Shown here piece by piece: positions 11,655-21,809 of a stretch of 64,000 bases of DNA. Source of the DNA: Stigmatella aurantiaca (lineage in GTDB: Bacteria > Myxococcota > Myxococcia > Myxococcales > Myxococcaceae). The notes beneath the pieces were generated by a model, which was not told where the DNA came from, did no database searches, and worked only from the letters and a program-made list of their open reading frames with translations. How positions within the stretch are numbered: position 1 is the stretch's first letter; each line of letters opens with the position of its first letter. A program made the translations under genes and the position numbers. The stretch lies in the NCBI RefSeq assembly GCF_900109545.1, contig NZ_FOAP01000009.1, positions 186,001 to 250,000 on the forward strand, written 5' to 3'.

Positions 11655-13082
11655 ATGGAATCCGCCCGGCGGTTTGGACTTCTGGGCGTGCTGGCCCTTC
11701 TGCTCGCGTGCCTAGGCTGGCCCTCCGAGGCCCAGGCGCAGGCCTGGTCGCTGAGCCAGGACCAGCGCCGGGCCTTTCTCCATTACTACGCTCCAATTGT
11801 CTTCAAGCGGGCCAACGGCAACAAGGACCGTCATGGCTACGATTGGATCACGAACTTCAACTTCGATCAGGACAACGACTTCTCGAACAACAAGCTCAAC
11901 TGGAAGAACATCCACCAGTATGTGAACGCGGCGGCCAGCGGCTCGGGCGCCTACAGCCATTGGCGCATCCGTCCCACCCTCTACACCTCGCTCATCGAGT
12001 TCATGGACGGTGGGAAGAACCTCGTCCTGATCTATCACATCTATCACGCGCTCGATAAGAACGCCGCGGGCGACTACCAGCTCCATGACTGGGAGCGCGT
12101 GGAGATGCTCGTCAAGAACGTGACGGGCTCGCCCGGGGGCGGTGAGTACGTCGCGTATGCCGTGGTGACCCAGCACAAGCGCAACGTGGTCCGGCAGTAC
12201 GGCAGCCCGGATCTCAACTTCATGCCCACCGCCACCGGCCAGCACCTGATGATCTGGCAGGCGGAGTGGTCCGACAAGCTGCTGGCGGCCCACGGCCAGG
12301 AGCTGCGGTTCGTGACGAATCCGGCCTCGTGGGTCTCGGGCCAGATGGGCGCTGGGAGCGCCAAGGCCGAGGTGGGGGTGAACAACGACGGCAAGAAGAA
12401 CGTGCACTACGCGTTCGTGCCCGAGGGCTCGCCCGGCGCGGTGTCCCAGTTCGCCGCTCAGTCCCTCTTCTACTCGACGGCCTCCCAGCTCGCGAGCCGC
12501 TCCGACAACGGCAGCTCTGTCACCTGGCCCTCCGTCAAGCGCGTGACGTACGAGCTTCAGGACATCGCGGACATCTGGCCGACGCACTGGCAATACGGCG
12601 GCTATCAGACGCACTGGCTGAGCGAGTCACCCCGTGACTTCCTGCTGGAGAGCCCCATCGTCAACGAGGCCGGCCAGGCCGAGGTCAGCACGGGCTTGCA
12701 GCGCTTCTATGCGAAGACCCGGGACCTCGAGAACGAGGATGACCGCGACGGGTACCCCACGAAGAAGTGGCTCCTCGGCACCTACGAGCTGAACGCCAGC
12801 GCCTCGGACACGGGGGGCGGGGGCTCCAGCGAGTTCCACGACAACGCCTGGGCCAGCACGGGGGTGGACTCCCGGGGCAGGACGCGCGCCAGCGCGAGCG
12901 GTGACACCGGCTCGCCCAACGCCTACTGGTGGCAGCACGACTACTTCGTCCACGCGGGCTCCACCGATTCGAGCGATGGGGTGGAGGCGGGCTTCTGGCT
13001 GCCGGGGCCCTGGTACCTGGAAGCGAACGGTGGCTTCGACGGACGGTGGGTGCAGCTGTTCGACGACAAGCCGGGGCAGTAA
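11655..13082 (+). CDS. Secreted protein of unknown function with HDWE motif
   Basis: The 475-residue product has a typical signal peptide (MESARRFGLLGVLALLLACLG... cleaved near AQA). It has no further membrane segment, so it is probably secreted. An early YYAPIVF segment, many Asp/Trp/Tyr residues and a central HDWERVEML motif recall the HxxDWE/GDWE motifs of NPP1 and Vps62-like proteins, but the match is too short for assignment. The start giving the most regular signal peptide was chosen; an ATG eight codons upstream and a GTG fourteen codons upstream are alternatives. It stands alone, followed 10 bases later by the convergent helicase gene. Function unknown. Confidence 0.65.
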   Translation: MESARRFGLLGVLALLLACLGWPSEAQAQAWSLSQDQRRAFLHYYAPIVFKRANGNKDRHGYDWITNFNFDQDNDFSNNKLNWKNIHQYVNAAASGSGAYSHWRIRPTLYTSLIEFMDGGKNLVLIYHIYHALDKNAAGDYQLHDWERVEMLVKNVTGSPGGGEYVAYAVVTQHKRNVVRQYGSPDLNFMPTATGQHLMIWQAEWSDKLLAAHGQELRFVTNPASWVSGQMGAGSAKAEVGVNNDGKKNVHYAFVPEGSPGAVSQFAAQSLFYSTASQLASRSDNGSSVTWPSVKRVTYELQDIADIWPTHWQYGGYQTHWLSESPRDFLLESPIVNEAGQAEVSTGLQRFYAKTRDLENEDDRDGYPTKKWLLGTYELNASASDTGGGGSSEFHDNAWASTGVDSRGRTRASASGDTGSPNAYWWQHDYFVHAGSTDSSDGVEAGFWLPGPWYLEANGGFDGRWVQLFDDKPGQ

Positions 13083-13091
13083 GCCGGCCGC

Positions 13092-16088
<2,997 letters not shown>

Positions 16089-16202
16089 GCGCGGCCCACC
16101 CCTAGCCCCGCGGCGGCTGCCGCGCAACCACACCGCTGGGTTTTGAACGGGAAGTCATGGTTGAAAATGCCCGCCCGTGTGACCCGTGGTAGACCGCGCC
16201 GC

Positions 16203-17207
16203 ATGCACTTCCGTCACCTGGGCAGCAGTGGTCTGATGGTCAGTGAAATCTCCTACGGCAACTGGTTGACCCATGGGTCCCAGGTCGAGGAGGCCGCGGC
16301 GGTGGCCTGTGTCCGGGCCGCGCTGGATGAAGGCATCACCACCTTCGACACCGCGGACGTCTACGCCAACACCCGCGCCGAGGAGGTGCTCGGCCGCGCC
16401 CTCCAAGGCCAGCGCCGGGAGGGGCTGGAGATCTTCACCAAGGTGTACTGGCCCACGGGGCCAGGCCCCAATGACCGCGGCCTGTCGCGCAAGCACATCC
16501 TGGAGTCCATCCACGGCTCGCTGCGGCGGCTGAAGACGGACTACGTGGACCTCTACCAGGCGCACCGCTACGACACGGAGACGCCGCTGGAGGAGACGAT
16601 GCAGGCGTTCGCCGATGTGGTGCGGCAGGGCAAGGCCCACTACATCGGGGTGTCGGAGTGGACGGCGGCCCAGATCCGGGAGGGCGTGAAGCTGGCCCGG
16701 CAACTGGGCTTCCAGCTCGTCTCCAGCCAGCCGCAGTACTCCATGTTGTGGCGGATCATCGAGGCCGAGGTGGTGCCCACCTCCCAGGAACTGGGCGTGG
16801 GGCAGATCGTCTGGTCTCCCATCGCGCAGGGCGTGCTCACCGGCAAGTACCGTCCGGGGCAGAAGCCGCCCGAGGGCAGCCGCGCCACGGACGAGAAGGG
16901 CGGGGCCAACTTCATCCAGCGCTTTCTCAACGACGATGTGCTCACGCGCGTGCAGCAGCTCACCCCCGTGGCCCAGGAGGCCGGGCTGTCGCTGGCCCAG
17001 CTCGCCGTGGCGTGGGTGCTGCAGAACCCCAATGTTTCCTCGGCCATCATCGGCGCCTCGCGGCCCGAGCAGGTCAAGGAGAACGTCAAGGCCGCGGGCG
17101 TGAAGCTGAGCCAGGATGCGATGCGCCGCATCGACTCCATCCTCGGCCCTGTCGTCGAGCGCGACCCGAAGAAGACCCTGGAGAACAGCCCCAAGAAGCG
17201 GCCGTGA
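16203..17207 (+). CDS. Aldo/keto reductase (Kv-beta / YghZ-like)
   Basis: This 334-residue TIM-barrel oxidoreductase should reduce aldehydes or ketones with NADPH. The catalytic tetrad is visible as D49, Y54, K80 and H121, within FDTADVY, FTKVYW and YQAHR. A GVSEW strand and a C-terminal SAIIGASRPEQ motif complete the cofactor-binding pattern. The length is normal for the family. The ATG giving MHFRHLGSSGL is the canonical beginning of this subfamily. The gene is monocistronic and ends one base before the convergent methyltransferase stop. The natural substrate cannot be deduced. Confidence 0.92.
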   Translation: MHFRHLGSSGLMVSEISYGNWLTHGSQVEEAAAVACVRAALDEGITTFDTADVYANTRAEEVLGRALQGQRREGLEIFTKVYWPTGPGPNDRGLSRKHILESIHGSLRRLKTDYVDLYQAHRYDTETPLEETMQAFADVVRQGKAHYIGVSEWTAAQIREGVKLARQLGFQLVSSQPQYSMLWRIIEAEVVPTSQELGVGQIVWSPIAQGVLTGKYRPGQKPPEGSRATDEKGGANFIQRFLNDDVLTRVQQLTPVAQEAGLSLAQLAVAWVLQNPNVSSAIIGASRPEQVKENVKAAGVKLSQDAMRRIDSILGPVVERDPKKTLENSPKKRP

Positions 17208-17208
17208 G

Positions 17209-17937
17209 TCACTTCCAGCCGCTGAGGGCTACCAGCAGCGGGTTGTCCTGGTAGTCCTTCCAGAAGTCCGCGCCGAACTTCGTGAGCGCTTCGGGAGGAA
17301 TCTCGAAGTGCCGCCATTCCAGCCGCTGGAAACCGGCTTGCTTCATTGCCTCCTCGTAGGTGGCGGCGGACCAGCGGAAGTATTCGAGTGCCGCGGGCGG
17401 GTCCGTGAGGAAGCGCGCCTGGGCCACGTGGCGCCCATCCTCGAAGCGCTCGCTCACCACCTCGAAGCCGTATTTCGCCCAGTTCGACTTCGCCAGCTCG
17501 AAGCCCGGCTCGATGGTGAAGGCAATGAAGCGTCCGCCCGCCACCAGGTTGCGGTGGGCGCTCTGGCACATGCTCGTGAGTTCCTCCCGGGTCCGCGCGT
17601 AGTTGAGCAGGTAGATGGCCGTGACCAGGTCGAACGCCCCCAGCTCGGGCAGGTGCGTGGCGTCGGACACCTGATAGCGGATGCCCCGGGGCTGCTCCTG
17701 CTCGCGCTTCTGGGCCACGGCCACCATCTCCGGGGAGATGTCCACGCCCAGCACCTCGCTGGCGCCCTGCTGCTTCAGCAGCCGCGAGTAGTGGCCTCCG
17801 CCGCACGCCAGGTCCAGAACCCGCTTGCCCTGCAAGGCGCCCACCATCTTCAAGAACGTGTGCTGCTCCGGGACGGGCAGGGCTGCCGTGTTCTTGAATT
17901 GCTCGTACTTGCCGCCGATGTTGTCGTACTGCGCCAT
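17209..17937 (-). CDS. Class I SAM-dependent methyltransferase
   Basis: The 242-residue protein carries the AdoMet-binding motif I VLDLACGGGHYS, followed by the acidic GVDIS at the end of strand 2 and FDLVTAIYLLNYA for the later motifs. It belongs to the broad Methyltransf_11/25 group acting on small molecules. The start MAQYDNIGGKYEQF is preceded by GGGAGAG at suitable distance; the frame is open ten codons further upstream. It is convergent with the aldo/keto reductase gene. Nothing nearby defines a substrate. Confidence 0.87.
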   Translation of the reverse strand: MAQYDNIGGKYEQFKNTAALPVPEQHTFLKMVGALQGKRVLDLACGGGHYSRLLKQQGASEVLGVDISPEMVAVAQKREQEQPRGIRYQVSDATHLPELGAFDLVTAIYLLNYARTREELTSMCQSAHRNLVAGGRFIAFTIEPGFELAKSNWAKYGFEVVSERFEDGRHVAQARFLTDPPAALEYFRWSAATYEEAMKQAGFQRLEWRHFEIPPEALTKFGADFWKDYQDNPLLVALSGWK

Positions 17938-18092
17938 GGCTCGCTCTCCCAGGGAGCACCCCGGCAAGGGGCGTCTCCGTGGGCGGCATTGTGCGCTGGA
18001 AACGCCCGGCCTGGGGGGGGCATGTCACAGCCTTTTCCGGTGATTCGTCTGGAGGGGGAAGTCTTTCCCGATGCCCCGAATGGAGCCCCGCC

Positions 18093-18554
18093 ATGAAGCC
18101 CAGACTCGACCCCTTCGCCGCCGCACCGCAAGTCCTCCAGGCCATGCTCGAACTGAGCAAGAAGGTCCATGACAGTGGTCTCGAAGCGAGCCTGATGGAG
18201 CTGGTGAAGATTCGCGCCTCGCAGCTCAACGGCTGTGCCTTCTGCCTCCACATGCACACACGGGAGGCCCGTGCGCAGGGGGAGACCGAGGAGCGCCTCT
18301 ACCTGCTGAGTGCCTGGAACGAGTCGCCGCTCTACACCGGCCGGGAGCGCGCGGCGCTGGCGTGGACCGAGGCGCTGACGCTCGTGGCCCAGACACGTGC
18401 GCCGGATGCGGACTACGCTGTGCTACGGGAGCACTTCTCCGAGGAGGAATGCGTGAACCTGACGTTGCTCATTGGGGTGATCAACACCTGGAACCGGATC
18501 GCCGTGGGCTTCCGGTCCGTCCATCCGGTGGCGCAGCGCCGTGATGCCGCCTGA
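18093..18554 (+). CDS. AhpD-like carboxymuconolactone decarboxylase family protein
   Basis: The 153-residue protein has the AhpD active-site layout E36...C48-A-F-C51-x3-H55, which acts as a peroxidase/disulfide reductase in characterised members. The length fits. A GGAG ribosome-binding site lies 8 bases upstream of the ATG. Its last 11 bases overlap the ECF41 sigma gene. CMD/AhpD genes are the standard genomic partner of ECF41 sigma factors and are thought to be their regulatory target, so the pair probably forms a redox-responsive unit. The physiological substrate is unknown. Confidence 0.92.
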   Translation: MKPRLDPFAAAPQVLQAMLELSKKVHDSGLEASLMELVKIRASQLNGCAFCLHMHTREARAQGETEERLYLLSAWNESPLYTGRERAALAWTEALTLVAQTRAPDADYAVLREHFSEEECVNLTLLIGVINTWNRIAVGFRSVHPVAQRRDAA

Positions 18555-19407
18555 GGGCTCCCCCGAGGACGTGTTCAACCTCCTCCGCCCGCGCTTGCTC
18601 CGCATCGCCTACCGGATGCTGGGCACGATGGCGGAGGCGGAGGACGTGGTGCAGGAGGCTTATCTGCGCTGGCACCAGACGGACCCCGCCACCGTGCGCA
18701 ATGCCGAGGCCCTGCTCGTGAGCACGGTGACGCGGCTGTGCCTGGATGTCCTCAAGTCCGCCCGGGTCCAGCGCGTGGAGTACGTGGGGACTTGGCTGCC
18801 GGAGCCCATCGTCGAGCAGGTGGAGGGAGACGACTTGACGCTGACCCTGATGATGGCCCTGGAGCGCCTGTCCCCTCTGGAGCGGGCCGCGTTCCTGCTG
18901 CATGACGTGTTCGGCATGGACTTCGACGAGGTGGCCAAAGCCATCGGCCGGGAGCCCGCCGCGTGCCGGCAGCTCGCCAGCCGGGCGCGGGTCCACGTGC
19001 GCGAGGCCCGGCCCCGCTTCCCGGTGCCGGAGGAGCAGGGGCGCGAGCTCGCCTCCGCGTTCTATGCGGCGTCCCGCAGTGGGGACATGCACGCGCTCCA
19101 GGAACTGCTCGCTCAGGACGTCGTCACGTACTCCGATGGTGGCGGCCGGGTTCTCGCGGCCCTCAACCCTATCCAGGGCCGGGAGAAGACCGTGCGCTTC
19201 TTCGACGGCATGCACCGGCGCGGGTGGATGGAGAGGGCCCAGCAGGTGTACGCGGGGCTCATCGACGGGCTGCCGGCGTTCGTCACCATCGAGGCGGACG
19301 GCACGTGGCAGACCATGTCGTTCGCCCTGGAGGCGGGCCGCATCGTGGCCATCTACATCACGCGCAATCCCGACAAGCTGCACACCCTCCGCCAGAAGCT
19401 GAGCTAG
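18544..19407 (+). CDS. ECF41-family RNA polymerase sigma factor (SigJ-like)
   Basis: The 287-residue protein has sigma regions 2 (about 10-75) and 4 (about 100-155) followed by a SnoaL/NTF2-like C-terminal domain (about 165-287). All three ECF41 hallmarks are present: WLPEP in the linker (84-88), DGGGR (198-202) and NPDKL at the C-terminus (275-279). In this family the C-terminal extension acts as a built-in modulator, and there is no separate anti-sigma factor; none is seen here. The ATG directly follows a possible GTG one codon upstream. It overlaps the AhpD-like gene and is expected to act on that gene's promoter. Confidence 0.95.
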   Translation: MPPEGSPEDVFNLLRPRLLRIAYRMLGTMAEAEDVVQEAYLRWHQTDPATVRNAEALLVSTVTRLCLDVLKSARVQRVEYVGTWLPEPIVEQVEGDDLTLTLMMALERLSPLERAAFLLHDVFGMDFDEVAKAIGREPAACRQLASRARVHVREARPRFPVPEEQGRELASAFYAASRSGDMHALQELLAQDVVTYSDGGGRVLAALNPIQGREKTVRFFDGMHRRGWMERAQQVYAGLIDGLPAFVTIEADGTWQTMSFALEAGRIVAIYITRNPDKLHTLRQKLS

Positions 19408-19456
19408 GAGAATCTCCGGATGCCCCGGGCCGGGCGCACTCCAGAGCGCAAGGGCT

Positions 19457-20434
19457 TCATGGGCGCGAAGCCCGTTCGATTCCGTTCGCGGCCCGGGCCA
19501 GGCGCTCGGACAGGCGGCGCAGGTGCTCGGCGAGCTCCTTCGGCTCATGCACCTCGAAGTCGAACCCCATCCACCCCAGGTGGAAGGCGAGGGTCTCCAG
19601 GCTGTCGCCGCCGGTGTGGACAAGGCAGCGCTCGCCCTCTACGGGCTCGATGCGGGCGGCCACACCCGACAACTGCTCGGAGACGGTGTGGGCGGGGGCG
19701 TGCACCGTCACGCGGGCGCGGAACCGGTAGGCTTCCGTCGAGACGGCTTGCGAGACATAGGCGGCCACGTCCTCGGCGGGCAGCGGCCGGGCTTTGAAGG
19801 CGCGTCCCGTCTCCAGCCCCTCGCGGATGCGGTCAATGCGGAACGTGCGCCATCCTTCCCGTTCCACGTCATACGCCAAGAGGTACCACCGGTGGCTGGT
19901 GTGTACGAGGCGGTAGGGCTCGACCGAGCGTTGGCTGGCCGTTCCATCGCGGCTGCCGTAGCCGAACCGGAGCAACTCACCGTCGCGGCAGGCATTCGCG
20001 ATCGACGCCAACAGTCCCGCATCGACCGTGGGCCCCGCATCCCCGAGCCGTACGCTCACGGCCTGGAGCGCGTTTACCCTGCGCCGCAGCCGCTTCGGGA
20101 GCACCTGCTCCAGCTTGCCAAGGGCACGCACCGCGGCCTCCTCCAGGCCCTTCACCGGTCCGGCCGCCGCCGTGCGCAAGCCCACCGCGACGGCCACCGC
20201 CTCGTCGTCTTCCAGGGGCAGCGGGGGCAGCTCCTTTTCGGCACCGAGCTGGTAGCCGCCCCCGACGCCCGCCGTCGCGTGGACCGGATAGCCAAGGGTC
20301 CTCAGCCGGTCCATGTCCCGGCGGACGCTGCGCTCGGTGACGCCCAATTCCTGCGCCAGGTCTCCGCCCGCCCAGAAGCGCCGGGACTGCAACAGGGACA
20401 GCACCCGGAGCAGCCGGGCCGAGGTCTGGACCAT
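19457..20434 (-). CDS. YafY-family HTH and WYL domain transcriptional regulator
   Basis: The 325-residue protein starts with a DeoR/HTH_11-type helix-turn-helix (about 5-60, with AQELGVTERSVRRDMDRLR). This is followed by the WYL domain (about 140-225, with RWYLLAYDVEREGWRTFRIDRI) and the WCX extension. WYL domains sense small ligands or nucleic acids. It lies 24 bases downstream of a methyltransferase gene on the same strand, so the two are probably co-transcribed and the regulator may control that operon. The ligand is unknown. No nearby defence, CRISPR or nuclease genes are present, so the defence-associated WYL roles do not obviously apply. Confidence 0.92.
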   Translation of the reverse strand: MVQTSARLLRVLSLLQSRRFWAGGDLAQELGVTERSVRRDMDRLRTLGYPVHATAGVGGGYQLGAEKELPPLPLEDDEAVAVAVGLRTAAAGPVKGLEEAAVRALGKLEQVLPKRLRRRVNALQAVSVRLGDAGPTVDAGLLASIANACRDGELLRFGYGSRDGTASQRSVEPYRLVHTSHRWYLLAYDVEREGWRTFRIDRIREGLETGRAFKARPLPAEDVAAYVSQAVSTEAYRFRARVTVHAPAHTVSEQLSGVAARIEPVEGERCLVHTGGDSLETLAFHLGWMGFDFEVHEPKELAEHLRRLSERLARAANGIERASRP

Positions 20435-20458
20435 GGGAAGGTGCCTCTCGCTCGCCGG

Positions 20459-21211
20459 TCAGACGGCCTTCCGGGCCCAGGCCCCGAACACCATCTCCCA
20501 GAGGCAGGTGCCGTTCGTCTCCCGCCGCTCCGTGGTGAGCCGCTCGTCGAGCGTGCCGGCTGCGAGTTCTTCCACCGTCGCGACCCCCTTCTCGACGATG
20601 CGGCCCTGCATCGCGCGGACAATCATGCCGATGTGGTGCGTCTGGTCCGGCGTCAGCACGGTCGCCTCGGCGCGGACCCGCTCCACCGTGAACCCGGCCT
20701 GCACCAGCGCCGGGGCGAGGTGAAGGCCCATGTGGATGTCGGCGCCCTCGCGCGCGACCGTCTTCCACATCCAGCCACTCACCTGCTCGTGCAGCGGCAT
20801 CGCGGGCTGGCAGATGGGCATCGCGGTCGAGTCGTGCTCCTGAAGGACGATCAGGCCGCCGGGGACCAGCAGGCTGGCAAGACGCCTGAGGCAGGCGACG
20901 GCATCCGGCTGGTACATCAGCACGCGCCGGCAGGTGATGGCGTCGAAGGGGCCCAGCTCCGCGGGCGGTGAGGCGAGATCGGCTTGCACGAAGCGGACAT
21001 TCGCCAGGCCGAGCTCGCGGGCGCGCTCACGTCCGGCCTGGAGCGGCGCTTCCTCCCGGTCGACGCCTGTGACGTGTCCCTGTGTGCCCACGAGCTGGGC
21101 CGCCAGGAAGGCCACATCGCCGCGCCCACAGCCGATGTCGAGCACGCGCATGCCCTCGCGCACGCCTGCGTCGGTGAGCAGCCGCCGCGTCCATTCTTCC
21201 GGATGGTTCAT
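20459..21211 (-). CDS. Class I SAM-dependent methyltransferase
   Basis: The 250-residue protein has motif I VLDIGCGRGDVAFLA, an acidic GVDRE after strand 2, and FVQADLASPP for the adenine-binding loop. It looks like a small-molecule methyltransferase of the UbiE/Methyltransf_25 group. An AGGA ribosome-binding site lies 7 bases before the ATG. It is first in a two-gene operon with the WYL regulator and divergent from the GFA gene across a 110-base region holding two strong inverted repeats. Confidence 0.88.
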   Translation of the reverse strand: MNHPEEWTRRLLTDAGVREGMRVLDIGCGRGDVAFLAAQLVGTQGHVTGVDREEAPLQAGRERARELGLANVRFVQADLASPPAELGPFDAITCRRVLMYQPDAVACLRRLASLLVPGGLIVLQEHDSTAMPICQPAMPLHEQVSGWMWKTVAREGADIHMGLHLAPALVQAGFTVERVRAEATVLTPDQTHHIGMIVRAMQGRIVEKGVATVEELAAGTLDERLTTERRETNGTCLWEMVFGAWARKAV

Positions 21212-21261
21212 AGGGTGTCCTGCTCTTTATCGAGGACCGAACCTGTCCGCAATCGCTCCTA

Positions 21262-21302
21262 CGGTGGCTGCATCCACCGGGCGGGCCCTCCAGGGGCCGC
21301 CC
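21262..21302. promoter_or_regulatory. Two adjacent inverted repeats in a divergent intergenic region
   Basis: The first repeat is CGGTGG-CTGCAT-CCACCG (21262-21279), an 18-base palindrome-like element. The second is GGGCGG / CCGCCC (21279-21302), with an inner CCC/GGG pair that would form a strong hairpin. Together they sit between the methyltransferase/WYL operon and the GFA gene, just ahead of the GFA ribosome-binding site. The first could be an operator, for example for the WYL protein. The second could be a leader hairpin of the GFA transcript. Both roles are inferred. Confidence 0.4.
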
Positions 21303-21321
21303 TCACCCTGGAGTGCTCACC

Positions 21322-21756
21322 ATGAACGCCTCTTCCTCTCCTCGCGCGGGTCTTCAGACGTACAAGGGCAGTTGTCACTGCGGGGCCGTGCGTCTGGAGG
21401 TCACCTTCGATGTGAGCGCCGGGACGAGCCGGTGCAACTGCACCTTCTGCACCAAGGGCGCGTGGTGGGGCATCCACGTGAAGCCGGACGCCTTCCGCTT
21501 GCTGTCAGGTCAGGAGGTGTTGCGTACCTACTCGCGCTCGGCGCAAGGGGTGAGCCCCCGGTTCTGCGGGGTCTGCGGCAACGGGCTCTTCGGGTACGGC
21601 GACGTTCCGGAGCTGGGAGGGGCGTTCTGCGCGGTGAACCTCCACTGTCTGGACGACGTGGATCTCACCGGCATCCAGGTGACGTACCTGGACGGACGCC
21701 ATGACACCTGGGCGACGCTCGCCGTGGCGCCCTACGTGAGCCCATTCTCCGCATGA
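21322..21756 (+). CDS. GFA family (Mss4-like zinc-binding) protein
   Basis: The 144-residue protein shows the zinc-binding pattern of the glutathione-dependent formaldehyde-activating enzyme family: GSCHCGAV near residue 18, CNCTFC (about 39-44) and FCGVCGN (about 81-87). Few family members have proven activity; they are predicted to handle glutathione adducts or other small electrophiles. The ATG has GGAG 8 bases upstream and was preferred to an in-frame GTG three codons earlier. It is convergent with the diheme oxidoreductase gene. Confidence 0.9.
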   Translation: MNASSSPRAGLQTYKGSCHCGAVRLEVTFDVSAGTSRCNCTFCTKGAWWGIHVKPDAFRLLSGQEVLRTYSRSAQGVSPRFCGVCGNGLFGYGDVPELGGAFCAVNLHCLDDVDLTGIQVTYLDGRHDTWATLAVAPYVSPFSA

Positions 21757-21769
21757 AAAGCAGGGGGCT

Positions 21770-21793
21770 CCCCCGGGAAGAGTGGCCCGGGGG
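21770..21793. terminator. Perfect 8-bp hairpin between convergent genes
   Basis: CCCCCGGG and CCCGGGGG flank an 8-base loop in the 53-base gap between the GFA gene and the diheme oxidoreductase gene. There is no T-run, so it is not a classical intrinsic terminator, but position and stability suggest a bidirectional transcription barrier. Confidence 0.5.
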
Positions 21794-21809
21794 ACGCCAC
21801 CGTCCGGAA

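Noticed and set aside
11655-13082. Assignment as an NPP1-type necrosis-inducing protein.
   Set aside because: Only the HDWE motif and a YAP-like start agree; the rest of the sequence does not show the family pattern, so it was left as unknown.
19457-21211. WYL regulator as a sign of a phage-defence island.
   Set aside because: Neighbours are a methyltransferase, a GFA protein and an ECF41 pair; no nuclease, toxin, restriction or CRISPR gene is present, and the small methyltransferase lacks DNA-methylase motifs.
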